Of a DNA stretch of 64,000 nucleotides, positions 41,396 to 51,045 are shown piece after piece. The notes under the pieces are model-generated. The model was not told the origin of the DNA. It saw only the letters and a program-made list of their open reading frames with translations, and did not search any database. Source of the DNA: Cystobacter fuscus DSM 2262 (GTDB lineage Bacteria > Myxococcota > Myxococcia > Myxococcales > Myxococcaceae); contig NZ_ANAH02000064.1 in NCBI RefSeq assembly GCF_000335475.2, forward strand, positions 1-64,000, in the 5' to 3' direction. Each line of letters opens with the position of its first letter. Positions within the stretch are counted from its first letter, which is position 1. The position numbers and the translations under genes are program-made.

Positions 41396-42715
41396 TCACA
41401 GCCCGCCGAGCGTCATCGTCTGCTGGCGGCGGCTGAGGACCTTCACCGGCTGGATGGCCATCACCCGCATGAAGACCTGGAGCAGCTCCGGATCGAACTT
41501 GTTGCGCATCTCCGTCCACATGAGCATCAGCGCCACCTCCGGACCGTACGCGTCGCGGTAGGGCCGCTTGGAGGTGAGCGCGTCATACGCCGCGCAGATG
41601 GCGATGATCTTCGCGTACGCCCCCAGGTTCGTCTTGGGGATGATCATCTGGATGTCGCCCCGCGCGTCGCGCACCGCGGTGCCGAAGTCCGCCTTGTGCT
41701 CGAACGTGGTCACCACGCGCAGCAGCGTCGAGCGCGAGAAGCCCTTCTCCATCAGGATGTTGCGGATGGAGATGAGCGGCGCCTTCTGGATGATGGCCTT
41801 CTCCTCCGCGCTCAGCGCGCCCTTCTTGGTGGCCAGCTCCTCGGGGATGGTCGCCATGCCCGCGTCGTGGAAGAGCGCGATGTAGCCCAGATCTCTGAGC
41901 TGGGGCTTGGTCAGGCCCAGCTCCTGCCCGAACACGATGCTCATCAGGCACACGTTCACCTGGTGGTACACGAGATAGTCCAGCTCGCGCTTCATCGTCG
42001 TCATGCCCAGGAAGTGCGTGCGCTGCTCGAACGAGATGTCCACGAAGTCCTGCACCAGCCGCAGCGCCCGCGAGGTGTTCAGCGGCTTGCCCGTCTGCAC
42101 CGACTCCAGGTAGCGCGTGAGGAAGAACACCGCGCGCGCGTAGACCGTCATCGCGTACTTCTTGCGGTCCACCTTCTGGTCCTGCTTCTCGTCCTCCTCC
42201 TGGCTGAGCTTCTCCCGGAGCCGCGAGTACCTGGCCACCTTCATGTTGAGCAGCTTGCGGTCCGCCAGCCCGTCCTCGTCGGCCGACGAGAGCTGCTCCT
42301 TGCTGAAGATCCAGATGAAGTTCTTCAGCTCCTGCACGGTGATGATCTTGGTGAGCGAGATGCCGCCCACGTCCTTGGAGCGCATCTCCGCGAGCAGGTA
42401 GCGCTGGTTGTCGATGGAGTTGAGGTCCACCTTCACCAGCATGTTGTTGAGGTAGTACGACTCCTTGACGCCCACCAGCTCCAGCCGGCCTTCCTTGGAG
42501 ATGATCTGGTTGATGATGTCCTGGAGCTGCAACAGCGGCTTCTCGAAGACCGAGTTCTCCGGGTCGTACATCTTCACCGAGCGGATGAGCATGTACAGGC
42601 CCGAGATGAGGCCCCGCGCCAGCGTCTGCAGCTTCTCCGAGTAGGCGCGGCCCACCTCGCTGAGGTTCTCGGTCTGGCCCTGGGCTCCGAGCGCGACCTT
42701 CAGGTTCTCCGCCAT
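41396..42715 (-). CDS. Degenerate HD-GYP domain protein
   Basis: 439 residues. The C-terminal half matches the HD-GYP layout: YHQVNVCLMSIVFGQELGLT, the metal-binding FHDAGMATIPEEL and AICAAYDALTSKRPYRDAYG. The third motif (HHE...DGxGYP) is replaced by TFEHKADFG, so cyclic-di-GMP hydrolysis is doubtful. The N-terminal 200 residues form a conserved-looking helical domain with a charged linker (SQEEDEKQDQKVDRKKY). Its ATG lies 1 bp past the stop of the HEAT-repeat gene, with AGGCG upstream, so the two are translated together. Confidence 0.8.
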   Translation of the reverse strand: MAENLKVALGAQGQTENLSEVGRAYSEKLQTLARGLISGLYMLIRSVKMYDPENSVFEKPLLQLQDIINQIISKEGRLELVGVKESYYLNNMLVKVDLNSIDNQRYLLAEMRSKDVGGISLTKIITVQELKNFIWIFSKEQLSSADEDGLADRKLLNMKVARYSRLREKLSQEEDEKQDQKVDRKKYAMTVYARAVFFLTRYLESVQTGKPLNTSRALRLVQDFVDISFEQRTHFLGMTTMKRELDYLVYHQVNVCLMSIVFGQELGLTKPQLRDLGYIALFHDAGMATIPEELATKKGALSAEEKAIIQKAPLISIRNILMEKGFSRSTLLRVVTTFEHKADFGTAVRDARGDIQMIIPKTNLGAYAKIIAICAAYDALTSKRPYRDAYGPEVALMLMWTEMRNKFDPELLQVFMRVMAIQPVKVLSRRQQTMTLGGL

Positions 42716-42716
42716 C

Positions 42717-44480
42717 TCACGCCTCCTCGGCCAGGGTTGTCTCGCCGAACAACGTCTTCTTCGTCTGGTACATCGCCTTGCGCGCCGCGGTGAGGACCTC
42801 GAGCGGCTGGGTCTTGTCCTCCACCACGCCCTGCAGGGCCTTGTAGCCGGGGATGGAGCAGGCGGCCGCCAGTCCCGCCACCGCCAACAGCTTGTCCTCC
42901 AGCACCTTCTTCTTGTTGAGCAGCGTGGGCTTCACCGACAACGTCTGCAACATCAGCGAGATGGCGCCCGGCAGCGCCGTGGAGCCCAGCGCCGTGTAGT
43001 AGGCCGTGCGCTCCTCGAGGCTCTTCTTGTCGAAGCTCGCCTCGCGCATCAGCCGCATCAAGTCCGTGTAGGCGCGGTCCCGATCGAACTCGGGCAGCAG
43101 CCGCGCGGCCAGCATGCGCACCTGGGCGGCCGGGTCATTGAGCGCGTCGAGGATGAGCTTGCGCGCCTCGGCGGTGCGGCCCCGGGCGATGATGTTCATC
43201 ACCTCCAGCTTCACCGCGAGGTTCTTGTTGAGCATCACCAGCCCGAACATCTTCACCCGCTCCGGATGGTCGCTCTTCTCCAGGATGTAGACCATGTCCC
43301 GCACCGTCTGGGGCCGCTCGGACTCCAGGCGCTGCACGAAGGGGTGGGGGTTGTCCTGGGCGAATCGTGCCAGCGCGTCGCACATGAGCAGCCGGTTCTC
43401 CGGGATGTCGATCGTCTCCAGCGCGTTGAGCAGCGCGAAGACCGCCGAGCTGTCCAGCGCCTGCATATAGCGGTTGATGTCCACCGGGTTGCGCGGGCGC
43501 GTCGCCTTGAGCATCTCCGCCAGCCGCATCACCCGCTGCTCGTCCCCCATCTTCTGGGTGAAGTAGCTCACCAGCCGCTCGATCTCTCCCCCGGGCGCGC
43601 GCTGCGCCAGGGCGCGCATCTTGAGCAGCATCTGGTTGATGGTGCCGTAGTCGTCCTGGATGAGCATGGCGTCCAAGAGCTGCACGAAGATCTCCTCGAG
43701 CAGCTCCCGGTCCTCCACGCCCCCCTCGATGACGAGGAAGATGGCGCTCACCAGCTTGGGGAACAGCCGGGCCCCTTCCTCCTCGGAGATCTCCCGCTGC
43801 AGCCGGGCCTTGAGGTCATCCGAGGCGTAGTTGCCCGCCACCACCAGGCCGCGCATCTGCTCCACGCCGTCCAGCTTGGAGTCCAGGTCCTCCGCGTTCA
43901 CGCGCGCGAAGCGCAGGTAGTCGTCCGAGCTCGTCTTGAGGCGCGAGTAGAGGTAGCCCACGACCCGGTCGACCTCGACCTCGACCTCCTCCTCGCTCAC
44001 CTCGTCCATCCGGAAGCCCTCGACCACCACGTACTCGAGGTGCTCCAGGCCCGAGCGCCACAGCTGCGCGAGCACGTCCTCGGCGCCCCGCTCGGGCTCG
44101 GACAGGGCGATGAGCGTGAACGTCACCAGCTCCTCGAGGCTCAAGCCCGGCCGGAGGATGAGCTGGCGGATGCCGTCGCGGAAGAACTTGTAGGGCAGCG
44201 GCGTGTCCTCGGCGAACAGCGGCTCGCCGTACGTCATGAAGTTCTGCTGCTCCACCTTGATGTGCAGCGCGCCGTGCTTCTCGGTGTGCGCGCTGAGCGC
44301 CTCGTGCGTCCGGGCGAGGAACTCGGGGAACTTCGCCTCGTTGTGCCGGTACATGCCGATCTGCTTGATGCCCTTGAGCAGCTGGGCGGCCACCGAGCGC
44401 GCGGACTCCACCTTTTCCTGCACGGCGGGATCCGTCACGGGTTCCGAGGACGGGCTGTTACCGGGCTGTACCTGAGCCAT
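42717..44480 (-). CDS. HEAT-repeat protein
   Basis: 587 residues, cytosolic, no signal peptide. The N-terminal 200 residues contain a segment SARSVAAQLLKGIKQIGMYR and an acidic stretch (EVSEEEVEVEVD). The C-terminal 350 residues are HEAT-like repeats (KLILDALNDPAAQVRMLAARLL and similar). The N-terminal parts of this protein and of the HD protein behind it share a motif of the form ...L..G...IGMY/SVKMY..., so they may be related modules. Start ATG 44480 gives MAQVQPGNSP; an upstream extension lacks support. Likely a scaffold working with the HD protein. Confidence 0.75.
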   Translation of the reverse strand: MAQVQPGNSPSSEPVTDPAVQEKVESARSVAAQLLKGIKQIGMYRHNEAKFPEFLARTHEALSAHTEKHGALHIKVEQQNFMTYGEPLFAEDTPLPYKFFRDGIRQLILRPGLSLEELVTFTLIALSEPERGAEDVLAQLWRSGLEHLEYVVVEGFRMDEVSEEEVEVEVDRVVGYLYSRLKTSSDDYLRFARVNAEDLDSKLDGVEQMRGLVVAGNYASDDLKARLQREISEEEGARLFPKLVSAIFLVIEGGVEDRELLEEIFVQLLDAMLIQDDYGTINQMLLKMRALAQRAPGGEIERLVSYFTQKMGDEQRVMRLAEMLKATRPRNPVDINRYMQALDSSAVFALLNALETIDIPENRLLMCDALARFAQDNPHPFVQRLESERPQTVRDMVYILEKSDHPERVKMFGLVMLNKNLAVKLEVMNIIARGRTAEARKLILDALNDPAAQVRMLAARLLPEFDRDRAYTDLMRLMREASFDKKSLEERTAYYTALGSTALPGAISLMLQTLSVKPTLLNKKKVLEDKLLAVAGLAAACSIPGYKALQGVVEDKTQPLEVLTAARKAMYQTKKTLFGETTLAEEA

Positions 44481-44646
44481 GAAGTCCTTGAGGCGGGTGG
44501 GAGAGCAGGGGCTTGCAGTGTACCTCCATTCTCTCCCCCAATCCTCCGTACTCCCAGTAATTCCCGCGCTCCTTTCCATTCGGAAAGGGCCTTCACCCGC
44601 GCTCCCCCTCCGAGAGAGCGGCCAGGGGCACACCTTGTCCTACCTG

Positions 44647-44859
44647 TCAGAGGACGGGCAGGGGCAGGGGCAGGGGAGCGCGGAGCAGATCGAGGACGGG
44701 CAGACCGAGGTCGGGCAGGGGCAGGTCCGCCACCGCCGGAACCAGGTAGCGGACCAGCGCCGCGGTGGCCAGTTGGTCCAAACCCACCGTGAAGGCGATC
44801 ATCACCGCGGGAATCAGGCTTCGCACGAACCGCGCACCACGCAGGGGTTTGCCAGCCAT
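44647..44859 (-). CDS. Small hydrophobic protein
   Basis: 70 residues, unknown. A basic N-terminus (MAGKPLRGARFVR) is followed by a hydrophobic helix (SLIPAVMIAFTVGLDQLATAALV) and a Pro/Leu-rich tail encoded by GGGGCA repeats. AGGAGCG lies 6 nt upstream of the ATG, and an unusually AT-rich stretch (44900-44950) with TTTATATTTC on the minus strand could be its promoter. The region 44481-44646 downstream holds nothing else I can identify. Small size makes the call uncertain. Confidence 0.45.
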   Translation of the reverse strand: MAGKPLRGARFVRSLIPAVMIAFTVGLDQLATAALVRYLVPAVADLPLPDLGLPVLDLLRAPLPLPLPVL

Positions 44860-45022
44860 TGGACGCTCCTGAACGATGGGTTTGTCTTGGAGTTCTCTCG
44901 GTAAGAGTTGAAATATAAAGAAGACCTGAAAGAAATGATAATCAGGTTCGCCCGGAGTGTCTTGTTCAGGGCACGGAGTCCCGTCGTCTTCCAGGAAGGG
45001 GCCCTTGGAGCGGACAAAGCAC

Positions 45023-45059
45023 GAGGCGCCCCCACCGCCGCTCGCGGTGAAGGCGCCTC
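45023..45059 (-). terminator. Terminator of the sigma factor gene
   Basis: Outer arms GAGGCGCC and GGCGCCTC enclose an inner stem CACCGC/GCGGTG, about 30 bp past the minus-strand stop at 45089. Only a weak T-rich stretch (GTGCTTTG) follows on the minus strand. Confidence 0.7.
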
Positions 45060-45088
45060 GGAGGGCTGTCGCCGTTGGCTTTGCTGGC

Positions 45089-45985
45089 CTACTGCTGCAC
45101 GGACGCCTCGGGGGAGTCGGGATCCACCTCGGCCATCAGCGCCGCCAGCTCCGCCTTGAGCTTGTCCTTGGCGCGGATCTCCAGCTGGCGCGCGCGCTCG
45201 CGCGAGAAGCCGAAGTGCTCGCCCAGCTCCTTGAGCGTCATCGGGCGCTCGTTCATCACGCGCTGCTCGATGATGAAGCGCTCGCGCGGATCCAGGCGCA
45301 TGAGCGCCGTGCGCACGCGCGTGTTGATGAGGCCCGCCTCCTCGCGGTCCGCGAACTCGTCATCCTGGGAGGTGGACTCGCTCGCCACGAAGTCCACGTG
45401 GCTGTTGCCGCCCTCCTCGCCCATGGGCGCGTCCAGCGACAAGTCCCGCCCGCCCATGCGCTGCTCCATCTCGCGCACCTCGGTGGCCTTCACGTTGAGC
45501 TTGCGGGCGATCTCCTCCACGTTCACCACCGAGCCGTCCAGCGTGCCGAACTTCTCCAGCTCCCGGCGCGTGCGCGCGAGCGAGAAGAAGAGCTTGCGCT
45601 GGGCCTGCGTGGTCCCGAGCTTCACCAGGCTCCAGCTCTTGAGGATGTAGTTCTGGATATAGGCGCGGATCCACCACACCGCGTACGAGATGAGGCGGAT
45701 GCCCTTGTCGGGATCGAACTTCTGCACCGCCTTCATCAGGCCGATGTTCCCCTCCTGGATGAGGTCGGACATCTTGATGCCGTAGGAGCGGTACTCGTAG
45801 GCGACCTTCACCACGAAGCGCAGGTTGCTCGTCACCAGCTTGTGGCCCGCGGCGAGATCTCCCTGCAGGAAGCCGCGCGCCAGCGCCTGCTCCTCCTCGA
45901 CCTTGAGCAGGGAGTACTGGTTGATCTCCGAGAGGTACATCGCCAGCGAGCCCGAGTTGGACGACTGTTCCGTGGAGAGCTGCAT
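45089..45985 (-). CDS. rpoH: RpoH-like alternative sigma factor
   Basis: 298 residues. Region 2 is complete ([61 protein letters not shown]). The RpoH box follows ([19 protein letters not shown]), then region 4 with [20 protein letters not shown]. This places it in the sigma-32 group; myxobacteria have several such factors (SigB, SigC in M. xanthus act in development and stress), so which one this is cannot be told. Start ATG 45985 with GGAG upstream; the 24-residue-plus upstream extension is atypical. No anti-sigma gene is adjacent. Confidence 0.9.
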   Translation of the reverse strand: MQLSTEQSSNSGSLAMYLSEINQYSLLKVEEEQALARGFLQGDLAAGHKLVTSNLRFVVKVAYEYRSYGIKMSDLIQEGNIGLMKAVQKFDPDKGIRLISYAVWWIRAYIQNYILKSWSLVKLGTTQAQRKLFFSLARTRRELEKFGTLDGSVVNVEEIARKLNVKATEVREMEQRMGGRDLSLDAPMGEEGGNSHVDFVASESTSQDDEFADREEAGLINTRVRTALMRLDPRERFIIEQRVMNERPMTLKELGEHFGFSRERARQLEIRAKDKLKAELAALMAEVDPDSPEASVQQ

Positions 45986-46333
45986 GGTGTGTCTCCGAGG
46001 GGCCTCCTCGCTCGGAGGCCGGTGAATAGAGGTAGGTTTTCCTGTCAAACGACAACCGGACGTGAAGGGCGTAGAGCAACGTGCGTGCCACACCTCCACG
46101 CGAGAATTCATCAGTGACAACGGATACTTGGCCGAGCCCTTCGTCCTGCCCCGGGAGGCAGTCCGTAAGCGTTACAGGTCCGGGCCCATCCCTCCTGGCA
46201 AGCGATGCCGCCACATGTCGCTTCGTGTTTTCCCAGGGGTAATAAAGGCGACACGCGCGGCCAGCGCCCCCATCACCCCCGCCCCATCGGAGGGCAGGCG
46301 GGCGGAGGAGGGCGAGCCGGGCGGGGCGGGGCT
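45986..46333. other. Intergenic region upstream of the sigma factor gene
   Basis: 348 bp between the sigma factor start and the stop of the transglutaminase gene, all genes on the minus strand. It must contain the sigma factor promoter. I see no convincing hairpin, repeat or small gene. Confidence 0.45.
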
Positions 46334-48364
46334 TCAGGGGGCGTTGGAGCGGGAGCCCTGACGCCAGGTGTCCAGCGCGCGCCGCAGGTCCTCGAGCATC
46401 CGGGCGCGTTCACCGGACTCGAGCGGGCGCTGGCCGAAGCGGGCCTCCAGGTAGCGGCGCGTGAGCGGCGCGAGCGTGGGGCCGAGCGGATGCGCGTCGC
46501 GGGTGAAGCGCGCGGCCACGTCCTCGAGCGTCTCGCCCTCTTGGGGAGGCAGGCCGGCGCGCGTGAGCTGGCGCTCCACGGCGTCCACCAGGCGCGTGGC
46601 CTCTCCCAGGGGCGAGCGCCGGGGACGCCGCGACAGGTAGCGCACGAGGCCGTAGACGCCCAGCGCCACCAGCCCCGCCGTCCACCAGGCACCGGCCGGC
46701 GGGCCCGAGGGCCGCTGCTCGCCGGAGGAGGACTCCCGTGGGGGCCGAGACAGGCCGCGCATGAAGTCGAGCTGATCCCGGAACGAGTAGTCCACCACGG
46801 ACGTACGCCAGATGCCCTCGATGGCCTCGTAGAACGAGATGAGCGACTGGAGGACTTGAAGGGACTGGTTGGCGCGGAACGCGGGGGGCGTGGAATCCAC
46901 GGTGATGAAGCCGCGCCCGGGCACCAGCACGTGCGTCCACGCGTGGGCGTCGCCCGCGCGGACGATGTACTCCTCCCCCACGCGCTCGCCGCCGAAGAAG
47001 CCCGTGGCGAGCCGGGACTCGAAGCCCAGGGTGCGCAGCATCAACGTGAGCGCCGTGGCGAAGTGCTCGCAGTGGCCCGCCTTGCGCACGAAGAGGAAGT
47101 CCACCAGCGGATCCGCCAGGTCCCCGCTCAGCTCCAGCGTGTACTGGTACTCGCGCTGCATCCAGGTGGACAGCTTCTGGGCCGCCGCGAGGGGATCCTT
47201 CTCGTCGCCCACCACCTGACGCGCCAGCTGCTCCACCCGGGGATCCAGGTTCTCCGGCAGCGCCAGGAGCTGATCCGCCTCCGTCTGGTTCATCCGGCCG
47301 GGGTCCGTGTCCGTGCCGGGCGGCAGGCTGTACACCTCATAGGAGTAGCCGAGCCCGTCATCCACGAAGCGCAGCTCGTCTCCGCCCAGCTCCTGCAGCC
47401 GGGTGCGCCGGTCGCCCGTGGGCGTGTGCATCAGGGCATTGCCCAGCTTGGCGGGCGTCTCCAGGGCGATGAGCGTACGGCTGCCGTAGGCGGGCAGCAG
47501 CTCGATGCGCTGGTACACCTGCTTGTCCGCGCCCGGACGCAGCGTCACGCGCGTGCGGTGGCGCTGCTTGGCCGCGCCGATCGTCGACCACTCCTGGCCA
47601 TCGAAGGTGTCGTAGGTGCGGCCCACCCAATAGGCCGACAGCTGCTCGGTCCGCACCGGGTCCGGCGTCAGCCGGGCGCGCAGCACGACGCGGGGATTGC
47701 TCTTGAGGGTGCCCGAGCCGCCCAGGCGCACCGTGTCGGAGAAGCCACTGGTGGCGGTGCCGAGTCCCGGCGTGGCGCGGTGCACGCCCATGTTCCAGTT
47801 GAGGCGGGGAATGAGGATGAAGAAGAGCACCGCGCCCACCACGGCCAGGATGGTGCCGCGCGCGAGCGGACGCATCACCGCGCGTACCGGGACCGGCTCG
47901 CCCGGGGGCACCGCCGCTTCCACCACGGCCAGGCCCAGCGACAGGCTCGCGAGCACCGCGAAGGCGAGCAGGCACAGCGCGAAGACGAGATCACCGGAGA
48001 GCGCCGCGCCGCCGGCGATCATCAACAGGCCGACGAGCAGCACCTGGCCGTCCGTGGCGGAGCTGCTCTCGGAGAGCAGCCGCTGGGCGGCGACGATGCC
48101 CGCGAAGGAGCAGGCGGCCACCACCAGGTCCATCTGCCCCGCGGCGACCGCGAGGTAGAGCACGCCCGCCACGGGCAGGAGCAGCAGCGCCGTGAGCCGG
48201 GGCGCGCGCGCCAGGGGGCGCCGGCCCGTCAACGCCACGATCAGCGCCAGCGCGAAGAGCACCAGGGTCCACACGGGTACCTGACTGGAGATGGCCATGG
48301 AGGCGAAGGCCGCCGCCGTGCTCAGGTCCCTCAACACGAGCCGCAGCCGCAGGGGTTGCCTCAT
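46334..48364 (-). CDS. Membrane transglutaminase-like protein (TgpA type)
   Basis: 676 residues. Six or so N-terminal membrane helices (about residues 10-190), an extracytoplasmic domain with the transglutaminase/cysteine-protease triad (Cys in KAGHCEHFATAL, His in GDAHAWTHVLVPG, Asp in ITVDSTPP), one further helix (about 575-595) and a DUF4129-like C-terminal tail (LTRRYLEARFGQRPLESGER). This is the layout of TgpA of Pseudomonas. Its ATG overlaps the stop of the DUF58 gene by 4 bases. It is the last gene of the moxR-DUF58-tgpA operon, a common trio thought to act on the cell envelope. Confidence 0.9.
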   Translation of the reverse strand: MRQPLRLRLVLRDLSTAAAFASMAISSQVPVWTLVLFALALIVALTGRRPLARAPRLTALLLLPVAGVLYLAVAAGQMDLVVAACSFAGIVAAQRLLSESSSATDGQVLLVGLLMIAGGAALSGDLVFALCLLAFAVLASLSLGLAVVEAAVPPGEPVPVRAVMRPLARGTILAVVGAVLFFILIPRLNWNMGVHRATPGLGTATSGFSDTVRLGGSGTLKSNPRVVLRARLTPDPVRTEQLSAYWVGRTYDTFDGQEWSTIGAAKQRHRTRVTLRPGADKQVYQRIELLPAYGSRTLIALETPAKLGNALMHTPTGDRRTRLQELGGDELRFVDDGLGYSYEVYSLPPGTDTDPGRMNQTEADQLLALPENLDPRVEQLARQVVGDEKDPLAAAQKLSTWMQREYQYTLELSGDLADPLVDFLFVRKAGHCEHFATALTLMLRTLGFESRLATGFFGGERVGEEYIVRAGDAHAWTHVLVPGRGFITVDSTPPAFRANQSLQVLQSLISFYEAIEGIWRTSVVDYSFRDQLDFMRGLSRPPRESSSGEQRPSGPPAGAWWTAGLVALGVYGLVRYLSRRPRRSPLGEATRLVDAVERQLTRAGLPPQEGETLEDVAARFTRDAHPLGPTLAPLTRRYLEARFGQRPLESGERARMLEDLRRALDTWRQGSRSNAP

Positions 48365-49326
48365 GCCGCCTCCTCGCGCTGCTCCTCGAAGCCCACCCAC
48401 GCCAGGGCGCGCAGGAGCAGGCGCTCCTGACCACTGCCCGCGCCCGGCCGCAGGCGCTGGCCGGGCAGCTCCAGCCCCACCTCGTGGCCGGCTTCGAGCA
48501 GCCGGTGGGCCTGCTCGGCCACCTCCTCGCACCGCCGCTCCAGCGCCTCGTCGGCCAGCCCGGCGCGCACCTCGAGCACGTAGGTGCGCCGCTCCTCGCG
48601 CTCGCGCTCCACCTTGAGCAGCTTGCCCACCGAGGCGCTCTTGAGCCAGTGCACGCGCCGGGAGTCCTCGCCCTCGCCCAGCTCGCGCAGGCCCGCCAGG
48701 TCCCCCGTGCCATCCATCCGGTGGGGGTGGTGCGCCTCGCCCACGTGGCCCGTCGCCGCGTCCTCGGGGGTGGCACAGGCGAAGCCCCGCCGGGGGAAGA
48801 CGAGCAGCGTGCCCGGCAGGGGGAAGACGCGCGTCTTGGCGAACAGGCCCAGCGGCCAGGTGGTGGTGACGCGCACGCCCACGAGCTTCACCGGCCCGCG
48901 CCGGGGCGCGGTGAGGTCCGCGCGCACCACGTGCTCCACGCCCGCGGGCAGGTGGCCCACGCCGCCCTCGCCGGTGAGGGGCACGTCCACCTCGGACAGG
49001 GTGAGGGCGAAGGCATGTCCCTCACGGCGGGTGAGCGCCCAGCGGAAGGCGAAGGGCTCGCCCGCGAAGGCGCCCTCGCCGCCCACGCGCCGCACGGACA
49101 GGTCGCGCAGACAGCGCTCGGACAGCACGCCGGAGAGGATGATGACGCTCAGCAGCAGTCCCAGCACCAGGTAGAGCAGGTTGTTGCCGGTGTTGAGCGC
49201 GCCCAGGCCCACGCCGAAGGTCACCACGAGGTAGGTGCGGCCCATGCCCGTCACCTTGAGGGTGCGCGGCGGCCGGAGCGTGGCGCGCAACCGCCGCCAC
49301 GGCGAGGAAGGACGGGACGGGCTCAC
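48361..49326 (-). CDS. DUF58 domain membrane protein
   Basis: 321 residues from GTG 49326, which overlaps the moxR stop. Two membrane helices near the N-terminus (TYLVVTFGVGLGALNTGNNLLYLVLGLLL), then a beta-rich domain and the DUF58 core with LRELGEGEDSRRVHWLKSAS, the family hallmark (R-x-Y-x-x-G-D-x-x-R-x-I-x-W) in modified form. The core resembles a vWA domain. It is the middle gene of the moxR-DUF58-tgpA operon, and is thought to be a substrate or partner of the MoxR ATPase. Confidence 0.88.
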   Translation of the reverse strand: MSPSRPSSPWRRLRATLRPPRTLKVTGMGRTYLVVTFGVGLGALNTGNNLLYLVLGLLLSVIILSGVLSERCLRDLSVRRVGGEGAFAGEPFAFRWALTRREGHAFALTLSEVDVPLTGEGGVGHLPAGVEHVVRADLTAPRRGPVKLVGVRVTTTWPLGLFAKTRVFPLPGTLLVFPRRGFACATPEDAATGHVGEAHHPHRMDGTGDLAGLRELGEGEDSRRVHWLKSASVGKLLKVEREREERRTYVLEVRAGLADEALERRCEEVAEQAHRLLEAGHEVGLELPGQRLRPGAGSGQERLLLRALAWVGFEEQREEAA

Positions 49327-50306
49327 CGGGGGGCCGGCACCTTCCGGGCGATCTCCTCGATGAGGTGGAGCGCCTCGTCGCGCGTGTAGGTGCCCTGGTT
49401 GGCGCTGCGCAGCAGCAGACGGTGGGCCAGGCACGGCCCGAGCACCGCGCGTACGTCTCCGGGCGTCACGAAGTCACGCGCCTCCCAGAGGGCGTGGGCC
49501 CGGGCGGCCATGCCCAGCGCCAGCACGGCGCGCGTGGAGGCTCCGCGCTCGATGTCACCGTGCGAGCGCGTGGCGTGCGCCAGACGCACCACGTAGTCGG
49601 CCACGGTGTCGTCCAGGCGCTGGGCGGCCACCTGGGCGCGCAGCCCGTTGAGCGCCTCGGGCGAGCTCACCGGCTCCACCACCGCGCCGGCCGTGGCGGC
49701 GTCGCGCGCGAGCACCAGCAGGCGCGCTTCCACTTCGGGCGCCGGGTGGCCCAGCGACAGGCGCATGAGGAAGCGGTCCAGTTGCGAGTCGGGCAGGGGA
49801 TAGGTGCCGGAGAAGTCCACCGGGTTCTGCGTGGCCACCACCGTGAAGGGGCGCGGCAGCGGGTGGGTGACGCCGTCCAGGGAGACCTGGCCCTGGGCCA
49901 TGGCCTCCAGCAGCGCGGACTGGGTGCGCGGCGGCGCGCGGTTGAGCTCATCGGCCAGCACGAGCTGGCGGAAGATGGGGCCGGGGCGGAAGGAGAACGA
50001 GGCCGTGGCGGCGTGGAAGATCTGCGCGCCGAGGATGTCGGCCGGCATCAGATCCGCGGTGAACTGCACGCGCGACAGCGACAGGGAGAAGGAGCGGGCG
50101 ATGGCCTCCACCAGCGTGGTCTTTCCCACTCCGGGCACGTCTTCCAGCAGCAGGTGGCCTCCCGCGGCCACGCAGGTGACGGCGAGGCGGACTTCCTTCT
50201 CCTTGCCCCGCACGGCCAGGGACAGATTCGCGGCCACCTGCTCCAGCGCGGATCTCGCGGCCGCCGGAGAGGAGAGGGCAGGGGTTGCTCGGGCTGGGGA
50301 GTTCAT
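49323..50306 (-). CDS. moxR: MoxR family AAA+ ATPase
   Basis: 327 residues from ATG 50306 (a GTG at 50318 is equally possible; GGGGT lies before it). Walker A in [23 protein letters not shown], Walker [23 protein letters not shown], sensor 1 [24 protein letters not shown], and an AAA lid domain. MoxR ATPases act as chaperones that mature or insert metal cofactors into partner proteins, usually von Willebrand-type proteins encoded beside them; here that would be the DUF58 protein. First gene of the three-gene operon. Confidence 0.93.
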   Translation of the reverse strand: MNSPARATPALSSPAAARSALEQVAANLSLAVRGKEKEVRLAVTCVAAGGHLLLEDVPGVGKTTLVEAIARSFSLSLSRVQFTADLMPADILGAQIFHAATASFSFRPGPIFRQLVLADELNRAPPRTQSALLEAMAQGQVSLDGVTHPLPRPFTVVATQNPVDFSGTYPLPDSQLDRFLMRLSLGHPAPEVEARLLVLARDAATAGAVVEPVSSPEALNGLRAQVAAQRLDDTVADYVVRLAHATRSHGDIERGASTRAVLALGMAARAHALWEARDFVTPGDVRAVLGPCLAHRLLLRSANQGTYTRDEALHLIEEIARKVPAPR

Positions 50307-50467
50307 CGGGGGACCCACTTTACCCCAGTCCGACGACTCCTGAACGTCTGTCTCGACAACCCCGGGCCTCGGGCGTGTCCGCCTGGACGCAGAGGGGAGG
50401 AGACGAGGTATTTCGCGGGGATGCTGTACTTCTGAAGCGGTTGCCGGAAGGGCGGGGAGGCGGGCGC

Positions 50468-50489
50468 GGGAGGGGGTTCATCCCCTCCC
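50468..50489 (-). terminator. Hairpin terminator of the STAS gene
   Basis: GGGAGGGG and CCCCTCCC, perfect 8-bp stem with 6-nt loop, about 30 bp past the minus-strand stop at 50520. Confidence 0.6.
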
Positions 50490-50519
50490 ATCCCGCGGCT
50501 CATTCCCGACGACCAGACT

Positions 50520-50843
50520 TCAGGCGAGCACTTCTTCCGGGGTGTAGTAGGCGCGCGACGAGGACGCCTCGCCCATGCTCAGCCCGAAGTAGCGGAACAT
50601 GCGCTGGTGATGCCCGGCCAGGCCGCGCAGGCGCACCTTGCGGTCCACCAGTCCGTTCGTCAGCACCCCCACCGCCGAGTCACGGAACTCGCGCAGGTGC
50701 GTGAAGTCCAACTCCACTTCCCTCGATCCCAGCGTGTCCAGCGACTGGCGCAGGAGCAGGGCGGTCTGGTTGTCCAGCGTTCCGGTCAGGCGCAGCGTCA
50801 GACGACCTGCGCGTTCTTCCTGGTGAATTTCCAGTCCCACCAT
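50520..50843 (-). CDS. STAS domain protein (anti-anti-sigma-like)
   Basis: 107 residues, a single STAS fold: IHQEERAGRLTLRLTGTLDNQ, the central strand ELDFTHLREFRDSAVGVLTNGLV with the phosphorylatable serine after Asp (DS), and a C-terminal helix. Such proteins bind anti-sigma kinases (SpoIIAA type) or serve in stressosome-like switches. No kinase or phosphatase gene is adjacent. Start ATG 50843 with GGAGAG upstream. Monocistronic, ending in a hairpin. Confidence 0.82.
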   Translation of the reverse strand: MVGLEIHQEERAGRLTLRLTGTLDNQTALLLRQSLDTLGSREVELDFTHLREFRDSAVGVLTNGLVDRKVRLRGLAGHHQRMFRYFGLSMGEASSSRAYYTPEEVLA

Positions 50844-51045
50844 GAGTGTGTCTCTCCATTGATGCCGCGTGCGTTTCCCTGGGAAACCGGCGCGTGTCGG
50901 GTACGCCCGGCCCGGAAGTGGACCGCCCACCCCGGCGCACAAGAGTCACCTCGGAGAGTGCATCTGAAAGCCTGGAAAGGGCAGTCAGCCGAATGGAATT
51001 CGGAATCAGTGTCGTGCACCGAGCGCACGCACTGTTGGCTAACCA

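Noticed and set aside
41396-42715. Active c-di-GMP phosphodiesterase (HD-GYP)
   Set aside because: The HHExxDGxGYP segment is replaced by EHKADFG.
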